From NCBI GenBank assembly GCA_030998225.1, contig JAPYXD010000555.1:7192001-7256000 (forward strand): a stretch of 64,000 nucleotides of DNA. The letters are read 5' to 3'. The first letter of the stretch is position 1; each line of letters begins with the position of its first letter. The notes under the pieces are model-generated. The model was given only the letters and a program-made list of their open reading frames with translations, did no database searches and was not told the DNA's origin. This DNA comes from Diplolepis rosae (lineage: Eukaryota; Arthropoda; Insecta; Hymenoptera; Diplolepididae). The position numbers and the translations under genes were made by a program. Shown here piece after piece: positions 47,622 through 59,200 of this stretch.

Positions 47622-47905
47622 ACACCCCGAGTGCACTTCAACAAATTTGTCAATCTATGTCCCTGCTATAACCCGTTTAGATCCTGTTAGACGCCCATAC
47701 CTTCGATTCAAGAGATCCCTGATAGGACCACGGCAGGCCCATTTAGACACCCAGAGCGCACTTGGCCAAATTTTTTAGTCTATGTCCTCGTAATAACCTG
47801 TTTTGATCCTGTTAGACGCCCATACTTTCGATTCAGGAGATCCCTAATAGAACCACCGTAGACCCATTTAGACACCCAGAGCGCACTTAGCCAAATTTTT
47901 CAATA
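47622..47905 (+). repeat. 125-bp tandem repeat, three units
   Basis: Units start at 47622, 47747 and 47872 (acacccc/acacccag followed by gcgcactt). The third is truncated where the Mutator-like flank begins. The unit 1 array at 7481 has two. Confidence 0.75.
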
Positions 47906-48195
47906 TGGAATTTTTCGGGCTGAGTACAATGGGGGGGTGCAAATGAGACTCGAAAAAAAACTAAAGACTGCCAGCAGTGAGGATATCCGTACAAATCTTT
48001 TGCACGGGTACAGAATTATTGAGTTTTTAACTGTTTTACTGCTCTGCAAGACATTTTGATTTGTTCTACGTGCAAGCAAAGGATAAGTTTTGGAGAGTCA
48101 GGGTAGAGAGGCCTAGGTTTTAAAATTGTCGTTACGTATCGGTGTGTTAATAAAGAACTAAATTCAGGACCTTTTATTGATTCTGGTTACGAAAT

Positions 48196-50133
48196 TCGGC
48201 GCGTAAACTCGTTTTTACGCTACAGTTGAGAGTAGCGTAATGTTGTGTATTACGATAAAGAAGAATGTAATGTAAAAATTGAACTGCGCATGCGCCTATA
48301 ACCATACTTGTACATGTGAACTGCGCATGCTTTTATTACACTCCGCTACTACTACACAAGAAACTAGCCGAAACTAGCCGCGAAATATCAAGTGCAATGG
48401 ACGAGAATCATGATGAATACTAGATTAGATTCGAGTGTACGCATAAAAACTCGTATACGCACCGGTGACGTCCTAAGATTTAAATTAATATAAATATTTT
48501 CTACCTAAAGTCTAGAGCCAATTACCCTAACTATGTTCCTCTGTTTATTGTTAAAATTAACAATTAACCGGGTAGAGGACAAGCCAAATGAATCAAATTA
48601 CAATTATTGTTAATAATAATTTATTATGAAAATACAAATTTTATTTTAACCCAAGCGACTTTTTAGTTGTTGGTTGCAGGCTGTTTTCCTTTGGTTGGTC
48701 GAGTCTGATTGGTCCAACCTTAAAGACAAACACACCGTGAGTCTAAAGGGCTCAAAAGAAAAGAGAACTTTAATAAAAACAAGTTATCCTCTGCTATTCG
48801 GGTACCTCCCCTAATTATCCTTATTGAACAACAGTGGCAGGTCAATCCTTTGTTTAACCGGTATCCTTACTTTGATGCCTCGATTACAATGAGACTAAAT
48901 CCAGTTTTATTGAAATTCACTCCGTTGTTATTATATTGGTTTTCCCGAACACGTGGAAATTGCGGCCACTTAGATTTATTGCGGTACGGCGACGAAAACC
49001 GGTTCTAACGATGCTGCTTGATTGTGGTGAGTTGAGACTATGAGCCAGTTTGCTGGTGTGCTGCGTTGGTGAGCTTAGGGACTCACACCGATTTTCCAAG
49101 TCCGTGTGGGTCATGCTTTCGTGGTGTGGGTGTACTCACATCTTCTCAAGGGCTGTGTAAACCCGTACCATCAGGTTTTTAGGTAGATTTAGTCGCAAGG
49201 GTCAATGACATTATTTGTATACATAGGTAAGTAATAGAGTAACTATAATACAATTGTTGTACATAAATGGTGATTATGATTTGTTTATAATTCTATTAAT
49301 CTTTATATTTAAACATTGCTTTTGTTTATAAAATAACATAACAGTAATAGTTATTAAAAAAACGTATTTTATAATTAATTGCTGATTGTTGATTAACATC
49401 AAATAAGAATACTAACAATAATGATAATTATTATAAACATTATTATTATTAAAATTGAAGTAACATTATTATAATATTTGTTGCAAATTTTAATAATAAT
49501 ATGAAATAATTATAATGAAAGTGATTGATAATTATTGAAAATCAAGAAATTGAAGTAACATTGTTATTATTTAATATTTGTTGCATTTTGACAAATAATG
49601 TCAATAACAATATTAAATATTAATAATAATAGTGATTAATAATAATTTTAAATATAAATGTTGAAATAATATTGTTGTTATATAACATTTGTTGCATTTC
49701 GTTAATTGTTATTATTAACAATAGTAATAATAATAGTTAATAATAATAAAAGGTAATATTTGTTTTAATTAGTATTTTATCAATAAAATCAATTGTTTAT
49801 TGATATTTTAGTTAATAGTAATAGTGATATTATTTATAAAAACAATTACATGTATCCAGTAACAATATTTATAGCAACAATAAAACGTGTTATATGATAT
49901 AATAGCATAATAGTTTTATATGATTATAATATATAATATAACTGTCATGGATACGTGACACACCGAAGTCACATTAAGTAGAATATGTGCCAATGCACAC
50001 AATTCGGGTAATTACGAGACTCGCTTAAAATGCTCGCAGGACTGATCACGCCTCGGCTTCGATCTCCTGCGAGCATTGTCGCGTAATAACCCTCATTATG
50101 CGCCTAGGCACATAATATACTATTGCAATCTTA
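48196..50133. mobile_element. MITE family E copy split by a 1.5-kb insertion
   Basis: 48196-48480 is the left half (ggcgcgtaaactcg, a hairpin with gtagcgtaatg, then aaaactcgtatacgcaccgg). 49964-50133 is the right half (gccaatgcacacaattcggg to ggcacataatatactatt). The complete copy at 61919-62480 joins these halves directly, so 48481-49963 is a later insertion. The whole is inserted in the Mutator-like fossil of unit 2. Confidence 0.65.
48481..49963. other. AT-rich insertion within E, with ~100-bp low-complexity units
   Basis: The right 750 bp is nearly all A and T with g/c islands. Phrases of the type gaagtaacattattataatatttgttgca recur at about 49456, 49551 and 49661. No gene. The minus-strand ORF at 48917 is unsupported. 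Confidence 0.45.
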
Positions 50134-50369
50134 CGGTAGTATGCACTGGATTAAGTCAAGGCAGTTACACTAAAATCGTCGAGCAAATTCATGCAGCTGC
50201 TGAGTCGTCGTTTGAATTTGTTTCACAAAAACTGTTGAACAAGAGATCGTAAAAAATGTTGAACATGGAAGGAGATAAAAAAATCTTAAAGTCTCTGGTG
50301 GCAGTACATGAAAAAAGCGACGGTTCAAATCATTGTATTTTGTTACAACGCTCATAGGATACTACTTCG

Positions 50370-51085
50370 GCAAAGTGATTGATTTAGTTGTAAAAAGCAG
50401 TTATTGCCAAGGTTGTAGATCCTGGAAAAATAAGATTCATTCTGAAGAATATCGTAAAATGTTTGAGTAGCTCCAAGAAGAATGAATGAAGAATCACGAG
50501 GGCTCATCGGGAAAAATCGATTAACTATATAAACTATATAAACTATATAATATAAATTACTATAACTACATTAACTATATAGATGATGGGGATTCACAAA
50601 CTTTCAAGGCCATTCTAGAATTGAATGCTTATGGTGACGAGATGACTATTGTAAAAAGCGAGTGTATTGACCACGTAAAAAAGAGAATGGGCTCTAGACT
50701 CCAAAACGTAAGAAAAACAAAAAAAACTTTTGGGATTAGGGAAGTTGACGAATAAGGTTGTAAATAACTCACAAAATATTATGGTTTATGTATTTAGAGA
50801 AATTTAAATAGTCTTTTTATATGAAAAAACAAAAAAAGGCTACTTATTATCATATTTCTCCAACAAGAGAAGAGCCAAATCATGGAAACTGTTCGACTGG
50901 AGCCAAAATCTGGTGTAAGTGGCAGAAAGCTATCGCTTCAAAAAAAAATCCAAAACTTGAAGATCTTACTCCATTACTTGCCGACGAGATTAAACAGCAT
51001 CTCCTACCAATTCATAAGGATTTATCCAGGGACGATTTACTTGGAAGATGCTTGGGTAACCATACCCAGAACTCGTGTTGAACAC
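50370..51085 (+). pseudogene. Mutator-like transposase-domain fossil, unit 2 copy
   Basis: Same protein pieces as at 8690-9990: VVKSSYCQGCRSWKNK, then an in-frame stop, a deletion replaced by reiterated taaactata words (50520-50580), the DGDSQTFKAIL and KSECI blocks, and the 50821-51081 ORF with HISPTREEPNHGNCS and CLGNHTQNS. It is more degraded than the unit 1 copy. A repeat-filled internal deletion is the main difference. Confidence 0.7.
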
Positions 51086-51214
51086 TGTATTTTTTCCGAT
51101 TTCTCCACTGCAAGCGTTGTGTTATCAAGCCCGTTGAGGGGAAACAAGATATATAAAGCAAACGACAGACAGTTGCGTTGAATTTGTTCAAACAACTGAC
51201 AGTTGCATTTTAAT

Positions 51215-51510
51215 TTTCATAGCGTCTCCTTTGAAAATCCGATTTTCGGTACCTGTAGAGCGGGTTGAACTACGATTTTCGACCCTAGGGTTGAAAGTCG
51301 CTGTTTCAACCCGCTCCACAGTTACAGCCAATCAGATTCTCAAAAGAGTTGCTATGAAAAATAGTATACATTACTCGAAACAAAATACAGCGAAAGCATT
51401 TCGTGTGATTGCAGCCCTCGTTTCACTCGGGCAGAGCAAACTTCACACTCATGCAATCGCTCTGTTTCGCCCCTTGTAATGTAATATACTATTGTATGGA
51501 TATGAGCGGA
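51215..51510. mobile_element. ~290-bp insertion absent from unit 1
   Basis: Unit 1 (about 10115) lacks this piece. It contains an inverted phrase gtagagcgggttgaactacg / tttcaacccgctccacag and ends gtaatgtaatatactattg, similar to the tip of the E family. The ORF 51231-51479 is not supported as a gene. Confidence 0.5.
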
Positions 51511-51897
51511 CCTTGTTTACTTTTCAGTCCGTTGCTACGACTTTTTAGGCCGTTGCTATGACTTTTTAGACCATTCCCTCCTTTTTTTCTCGCAACTCTT
51601 ATAAATTTTCTACATTTTCCTGGAATTCCCAATTTTCATTCACCGAAACGGGCCTGAAATACAACGATTTCAGTGAAGTTATTGGAAAAATATAATTGTT
51701 GGCACCTACTCCAAAGTTTTCGCCGAAAATACCGATAAGGCGCGAGTAACGAGATAGAACCGGATGACTCTTTCTGAGATAAAAGCAGTTCGTACAGCCC
51801 AAAAATAGCAGAAAATCAAAGATAACCAGCTTTCCGAGTTCGCTGAAGGCATATTATATGCGCCTGGAATCGCTGATTGATCGGTTAGTCAGTAATA

Positions 51898-53160
51898 ATG
51901 TTGATTATCAGTCCTACACATTTTTTAGCTAAAATCATTTATCACGAACTAAAAGAGATTATAAAAGTCCCTAATTCTCATATAAATAATAGTTTCGAAC
52001 TTAAAAGTAAATTAACAAATGTTAACCTTCTCGATGATCATGTACTAAATTTCTTTTTAATAACGTATTTTACTTTCGATGACAAGATTTATAAAAAAAT
52101 TTTTGGCACCCTCATGGGTTCTCCAATTTCATCACTTTTCGCAGACATGGTAATGGATGACTTGGAAAGTGATTGCTTACGAATTTTAAAAGATAACCGT
52201 AATTGCTCTCTCCTTTTTTATTACAGATACTTCGATGACACCATTTTATGTGTACAAAAAAAAACATATTGATTTAATCATGAATACTTTCAACTCCTGT
52301 CATCATAATTTACAATTTACTCACGAATTACAAAAAAATAATTCAATTACTTTCTCAGATACGACTCTCATCTCTAGCGACAACCATATTATTACTAACA
52401 GGTTTCAGAAGCCAACTGCATCTGGTAGATTTATCAATTACTTTTCAAATCATCCACTGCAACAGAAAAAAAACATTGTATACAACTTGATAGATAGAGC
52501 GATTTTGTTGTCCCATGGATCCTTCCATCGTACCAATTTAAAAAAAGTTGAACAACTTCTAATCAACAATGATTATCCAAGTAGTTTCATTGATAATATC
52601 ATAAAAATACGTATGAATAAAATTAAATATCACTCTTCTAACAATTCCAATATTAGAAATAACTCTTTCTGTCCTCAAATATACCAACAAACAGTTTGTC
52701 TTCCCTTTTCAAATAATAATTTTATAATATTATCTAAAATTTTCAAAAAATATAACATTTCTACGGTTCCTTTAGTGGAAAAAAGTTTAAAGTCAATTAT
52801 CAAATTAGGAAAGGATTTTACAGAAAAATGGCAACAAACTAACATTGTTTATAGTTTCAAGTGTAATAACTGTTCTGCCATATATATATAGGTGAAACGA
52901 AGAGATCTCTGAGAATTCGTATTAATGAACATAAGAACAACAAAAATAGCGAATCTGTTGTATTTAAGCATCGGGCTGAATTTAATCACGAGTTTGATTG
53001 GGAACATGTAATAATTATTGATTACGAATCTAATTATAAAAAAAAATTAACATCTGAGATGATTCATATAAAATGCAACCAATTTAGTATCAACAAAAAG
53101 GAGAACATATTTACTTTAAATAGAATTTATTTTTCATTATTAAAATTATTAGATTCGTGA
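51898..53160 (+). pseudogene. Penelope polyprotein: reverse transcriptase + GIY-YIG
   Basis: 51898-52272 has LLDDHVLNFFLITYFTFDDK, IYKKIFGTLMGSPISSLFAD and YYRYFDDTILCV, the core RT motifs of Penelope elements including the catalytic F-D-D. A frameshift at about 52240 moves to 52235-52891 (the thumb region with RFQKPTASGRFINYFSNHPL). A stop at (ta)n, 52880-52891, separates it from GETKRSLRIRINEHKNNKNS, the second half of the GIY-YIG endonuclease (the YIG block before it reads AIYI). This continues to a stop at 53158. The N-terminal third is missing. Confidence 0.85.
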
Positions 53161-53460
53161 TTGAATTTCGATTTGAATTTCTTACGCATTAGTTCTTATT
53201 GGTGTTAGTTCCTTCGCTAGAACTTATACTACAAACTCTCATCGCTGTAGTCCTTTAGTATACAAACTCTGTTTGCTCGTTGTGCACTGTTAATAATGAC
53301 GGACGCAGCTTTTAATAATTAACGATATGTGACATTTATAAATTATTTTAACTAATTTTACTATGGTAATTACTGTTTTTTTTCTTATTATTTATTTGTT
53401 ATTGGTTTCATAAGATGTGTTCTTTTCAAGTGTTTTCTATGCTTTTAATAAATTTTAAGC

Positions 53461-53496
53461 CTGATGAGGTTGGCGTACCCATGCCAACGAAACGTC
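53461..53496 (+). ncRNA. Hammerhead-ribozyme-like motif
   Basis: CTGATGA (53461-53467) is followed by a six-pair stem, GTTGGC (53469-53474) with GCCAAC (53483-53488), around an 8-base loop, then GAAAC (53489-53493) and GTC. These are the core elements of the hammerhead in order. Penelope-like elements are known to carry hammerheads. One extra G follows CTGATGA. Stems I and III were not verified. Confidence 0.55.
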
Positions 53497-53679
53497 GCAC
53501 TTGACAACGCAACATTCTGTCTTTCGTTTCTTCTTTTTATACACTGACTAATCGATACAAATCTTTCTAAGAATTAACCATGGAGGGTAATATCACTAAT
53601 TCAAAAAAAAAAAAAAAATTTTCTAGATCTAGTCGAAAGCACGGTCCTCCTCTCGGCCGCATTTCACTCCAGAAACAAC

Positions 53680-54480
53680 GACTTTTGACGTTTTTTTTTA
53701 TCTCACATATTTTGTCTAAAAAATGAAATTTTTGAATTTTAATCGTATTTTTGGGAATTGAAACAAAAAATATATGTTTTTCCAGAAACTGTATGAGACA
53801 AAATTTGTAGATCTTTTTGAAACGAACAACTTTGTATTCTTACGTTTTTTTCGTATTTTACATATTATTGTTAAAAAATTGAATTTTGGATTTTCAATAG
53901 TTTTTTTTAAATTAAAAAGAAAAATATACATCTTATGAAAAAATGTCACAATTTAAATTTAAAGGTTTTTATGTAGAAAATAATATTGTATCATAACTTT
54001 TTTTCGTATCTCGTATAATTTAACTGGAAAATGAAATTTTGATATTGACTTCTTTCAAGTTTTAATATGCTGTAACATTTCTAATTTTGATTTAATAAAA
54101 AAATGCTATCAAGATAATTTGTAGAGATTTATGAGAACTATCAAAAATCAGTATTGAAATTTTTGATTTTTTCAAAAACTTATTTTCAAAAACACAAAAG
54201 TAGTGCTCAATCCCTCAATTTTGATTGGATACAGCTGGTTAACGAACTTGTCCTTACTTTTTCGGCTCCGATAAAGTGTGCCAAAGATCAATTCAATCTG
54301 ATAATTCTATCGAGAGTTATGCCGCACACGACCTACTACAGACAGACAGACAGTCAGACACTTTCGTAACAACCGTTTTTTCTGACTCAGGGGATCTCAA
54401 AACGTAAAGATTTGATGAAAATTTCGAAAGTCATTTTTCACATAAAACCAATACCTTCTCATATGATGAGAATGTAAAAA
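53680..54480 (-). repeat. Dispersed repeat R1, copy e
   Basis: Inverted R1 orthologous to 10405-11235. It ends at the phrase ctcatatgatgagaatgtaaa and faces copy f across about 310 bp. Confidence 0.7.
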
Positions 54481-54794
54481 ATAGCACTATAATGCAAATA
54501 AAAACAATCGTATCAGCCACGTAATACTTGTGCAAACGCATTTAAGACATGTTTATTAAATAGTATACATTTGTGATTATGAACGCACTTAGAAATAATA
54601 TTGAAAAAAGCAAAGTTTATATAATGATAAACTTGTTAAATAATCAATTTAAGCATGCTACTATATCGACTGCGAATATAAGTAAAATTTTTAAATTTTC
54701 ACCTATCTTAACAAAGTTGAAATTGGTAATTTTTTACATTATTTGATAAATATATTTTTATACACACAAATCATAAATCTGAGCTTTTTTACAT

Positions 54795-55690
54795 TTTCAT
54801 CATATGAGAAGGTATTGGTTTCATGTGAAAAATGACTTTCGAAATTTTTATCAAATCTTTACGTTTTGAGACCCCCTGAGTCAGAAAAAACGGTTTTTAC
54901 GAAAGTGTCTGTCTGTAGTAGGTCGTGTGCGGCATAACTCTCTATAGAATTATCAGATTGAATTGAGCTTTGGCACACTTTATCGGAGCCAAAAAAGTAA
55001 GGACAAGATCGTTAACCAGCCACATCCAATCAAAATTGAGGGATTGAGCACTACTTTTGTGTTTTTGAAAATATCTTTTTGAAAAAATCAAAAATTTCAA
55101 TGCTGGTTTTTGATAGTTCTCATAACTCTCTACAAATTATCCCGGTAACATTTTCTGATTAAATCAAAATTAGAAATGTTACAGCATATTCAAATTCGAA
55201 AAAAGTTAATATCAAAATTCCATTTTCCAGTTTAATTATACGAGATACAAAAAAACGTTATGATACAATATTATTTTCTACATAAAGACCTACAAATTTG
55301 AATTGTAACATTTTTTCATAAGATGCATATTTTTGTTTTTAATTAAAAAAAAACTATTGAATATCCAAAATTCAATTTTTTAACAATAATATGTGGAATA
55401 CGAAAAAAATATGTGAGATACAAAAAAAAAACGTTTAGATGGAAAATTGTTCGCCTTCCCGTATTATATTTCTGATTCGACCAGTTTCACTTACAATATT
55501 TTGATTTCTGTATTCAACATCCTGCGTCGTTCAGAGACATATTATTTTATAAATACATTTATAAATTCCCAACCTACAACCGAATGGCTAAAACTCCCGA
55601 ACCATTTCTATCAGTGTGTATATTTTATGATTTGATTTTTAATATTAAAAACATTCGATTTTTTTCACCAAAATATGTGAGATACGAAAT
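54795..55690 (+). repeat. Dispersed repeat R1, copy f
   Basis: Direct-orientation copy starting tttacattttcatcatatga. With copy e it makes a large inverted pair with a 310-bp AT-rich loop. About 150 bp of unrelated sequence (55450-55610) interrupts it. It is not present at the corresponding place in unit 1. Confidence 0.65.
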
Positions 55691-56257
55691 AGGTCACGAC
55701 GGTGACGCATGCGCAGTTTGAGAGTGGGACGGAATTACACATTCACGCCCGTATTAGCGGACGGGAATGGGCTTACTGGCCGCTTACGAAGCTTGCATCC
55801 GTTACCATTATCGGGCATATACCATTTTCAATCTTTTTACTTCCAGCAGGGATGCAGCAAACTTCACGCTCGTGCCAGATTAACCAACTTGTCGCCTTTA
55901 CCACACAATATATTATTATTGCACACATTAATTTACGTACGGAGCGTATTTCTTGATATATTTTGATATCTCCAGATAAGAAAAACTCACCCTGTATACT
56001 CTATAATTCCTATTCTGCAACCCACTCGTGGCCACTCTGTATGTCTATTGTTTGAAATTTCAAAATATTTTGTACATTCCCGTCCAAAAAGTGTAACAAG
56101 TGCAGATATCGATACGCTTCTTTCCTTTTTATCACCCGATTTATCTAGTTCTTTTTAAGCAGTGGTCTGTCAATCTACATCGGTCGGCAAGAAAGATCTA
56201 TAATTAACGATTTTTACCTCTTTCTCAAATTTATAAATTGATTGACTATAATTGCAG

Positions 56258-59200
56258 ATAAAAGAAGGAAAATTGAATTAAGAGCTCTGGAATACATCAA
56301 TATTCTTGTTTCCTTGTGGAGAATGATTTCTGATGAAGAATATTACATATTATGCCTTGGAGCCTTGATCAAATCAAATTTGATCTTTCTTACTACTCAA
56401 TGTTCTAAGAATCTGAATCCAATTAAAGATATTGGCGTTTTGACTGGAATGAATAATCCGTCAGATACTCCAAAAAGAATTCTGAACGATATACAACCAC
56501 TTCGTAACGATTCGGAATTTACTATTCTAGTTGTGAGTATTTCCACATAACACTAGAGAATTCAATCCTAATATATTTTAAATTTAAACATTTGAACGTT
56601 GTTGAACACTCATAACGTAAAAAATTTCATTTTTCTTTAGTTGGACAGGAATATTGAGCTACCAACGTCTATAAGGATAGGTGTCGTGACTACTCCCATC
56701 CATGAGATAGGTAGATATGGAATATTCTTAGGTTGGACCAAACAGGTAATAGTATATTACGTGCCTAGGCGCACAATGAGGGTTATTGCGTGACGAGCGA
56801 CAATGCTCGCAGGAGATCGAAGCCAAGGCGTAGTCGAGGCGTAGCCAAGACAAAGCCGAGACGAAGCCGAGGCGCGATCAGTCCTTCGAGCATTGTCGCG
56901 AGTCTCATAATTTCCCGAATTGTGTGCATTGGCACGTATTCTATTTTATGTGACTTCGGTGCGTATACGAGTTTTTATGCGTACACTCGAATAAGAAGAA
57001 GATTGTGCTCCGTTGCATGGCTATAGGTGCATGCGCAGTTCAATTTTTACATTTCATTCTTCTGTAGCGCAATATACTACATTGCGCTACTGTTAACTGT
57101 GACGAAAAAACGAGTTTACGCGCCGGTGGCACATAAAAATATAAAACTGCACGTTGAAAAAAATAAGCTTGTTATAGCAGCAAATATCATGTTTTCTGAG
57201 TTTTCTGTTTTTACAGCTTGAATTTCTGCAGATTGTTAGAATTTAATTTATATAGGTAAATGATTAGCTTTAGACGAAGAAAAATGAAAATTCGGGGAGT
57301 ATATGAATGATTAACGGAGAATAAAAATCCTTTTGTGTCCAAACGGGCGGAAAAAGTCGCATTGCATGCTTGTGCATAGAGCGGCATGCAGTCAATTGTG
57401 CCTCGGCATCAAAATCGGGCGAAATGTTCATACCGCCCGCTTCAAAGGGCAATAATGTCCATACCGCCCGCTTCAACGGGCAAAATTTTCATACTGCACG
57501 AAACTTGACTGCCCGCGGTTAACTACGCACTCGCACGCAACGCGACTTTTTCCACGAATTTGGACACAAAACGTCGTGTGTACCTCGAGTGACATGGTAG
57601 CGATGTGACTCGTGTGAATACCGCCCTCCCTACGCTCGGGCGGGTACACTTCGCACTCGTCACAATCGCCACCATGCCGCCCTTGGTACATAATCTACTA
57701 ATGTAGGAATCAATATATGAATCTCCCTGGTATATTGGAACCTACACACTCTAAAAACAATCTATTGATAGTAAAATTGCGTTCTTTTCAGAATGCATCG
57801 ATTGAAATTATACAGATTTCTTTTGTCGATCAACACGATCATTTCACTGTTAAAAGACTCATCTGTAAAATGCAAAACGAAAATACTTTTACCAATAAAC
57901 AATTTTTTCGGCTCTAAAAAGAAATTTTTCAACTATTAAAAGATTGCATTTCTAGACTAGTGGACCATCGAAGGGCTATCAGTCGCACTTTTTCTATTGA
58001 AAATAGATTTCTATTTCTATCAAAGTATTTTCTTTGGTCTGCAAATGAAATCCTTCTTCGCATGAAGGAAATATAATTTCGAGGATAAAAGAAAACAAAT
58101 TGCATGACATAACCTATAAGAGATGCACACAAGCCCAACTTTGACAAATGCCAATATTAAATCTGTTAGAACCCTAGCGGACCCAATTGAGAGAACGGTC
58201 AGAGAATGCCTTGCATTATTATGGCTAAGAAAGATAAAAAGGAACATTTAAGTAATTGCAACTATTATTCTGCGATCAAATTTGAATAAGGTGTACGAAT
58301 AAATACAATAGTATTATTTTTTAGCCAAAAAACATCGTATACCTGTCATTGAAGGCAGTGCAGTGGTTCACCATTTGCGGAATGTCCCCACCGTCAGGGT
58401 TGACCATTGGTTGGAGTGAGACGCAACTAATTTTATCTGACTTCTACCAATAGCTAATCCAGACGTTGGAGACGTTCCGCAAATGGTGAACCACTGCACT
58501 GCCTTCAATGACAGGTATACGATGTTTTTTGGCTAAAAAATAATATTATTGTATTTATTCGTACACCTTCTTATTCAAATTTGATCGCAGAATAATAGTT
58601 GCAATTACTTAAATGTTTCTTTTTACCTTTCTTAGCCATAATAATGCGAGTCATTCTCTGACCGTTCTCTCAATTGGGTCCGCTAGGGTTCTAACAGATT
58701 TAATATTGGCATTTGTCAAAATTGGGCTTGTGTGCATTTCTTATAGGTTATGTCATGCAATTTGTTTTCTTTTATCCTCGAAATTATATTTCCTTCATGA
58801 GAAGAAGAATTTCATTTGCAGACCAAAGAAAATACTTTGACAGTAAAAGGATAGCATTTGAAACGCCAATTCTTTAATAATGAAGGGAATCGTTTGACAG
58901 TAAATAGTCTGTTTTTAGAGTGCATAGAAACATATCTTACTGCCTATGAGAGCTTGAGACACGAATTTTTATATGAAATAAAATATGTCCCCATATGTAA
59001 ATCTACAAAGTATCCTACAAGAGGGGTTTCGTTATGAAAATCCTCCGTGATTTTCCGTATGAATTCCCATTTCAGGAAATATTTCTGTTAAAAATATTAT
59101 TATATTTTCACGGGTATGAAATGTTCTACCTTTAACTCATTACAATAGAAAAAACTTCTGAGTAGAAGTTTCACATTTTTTGATGTAGGGATCAATATAG

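Larger units (their letters stand above)
51886..53625 (+). mobile_element. Penelope-like retroelement, 5'-truncated
   Basis: It starts inside the reverse transcriptase and continues through a GIY-YIG endonuclease, a hammerhead-like motif (53461) and an A run (about 53605-53620). It lies upstream of R1 copy e and is absent from unit 1, so it inserted after the duplication. Confidence 0.85.

Noticed and set aside
58020..58840. Two near-identical 75-residue ORFs on opposite strands
   Set aside because: They are mirror images created by the palindrome, with no start context, splice sites or known domain.
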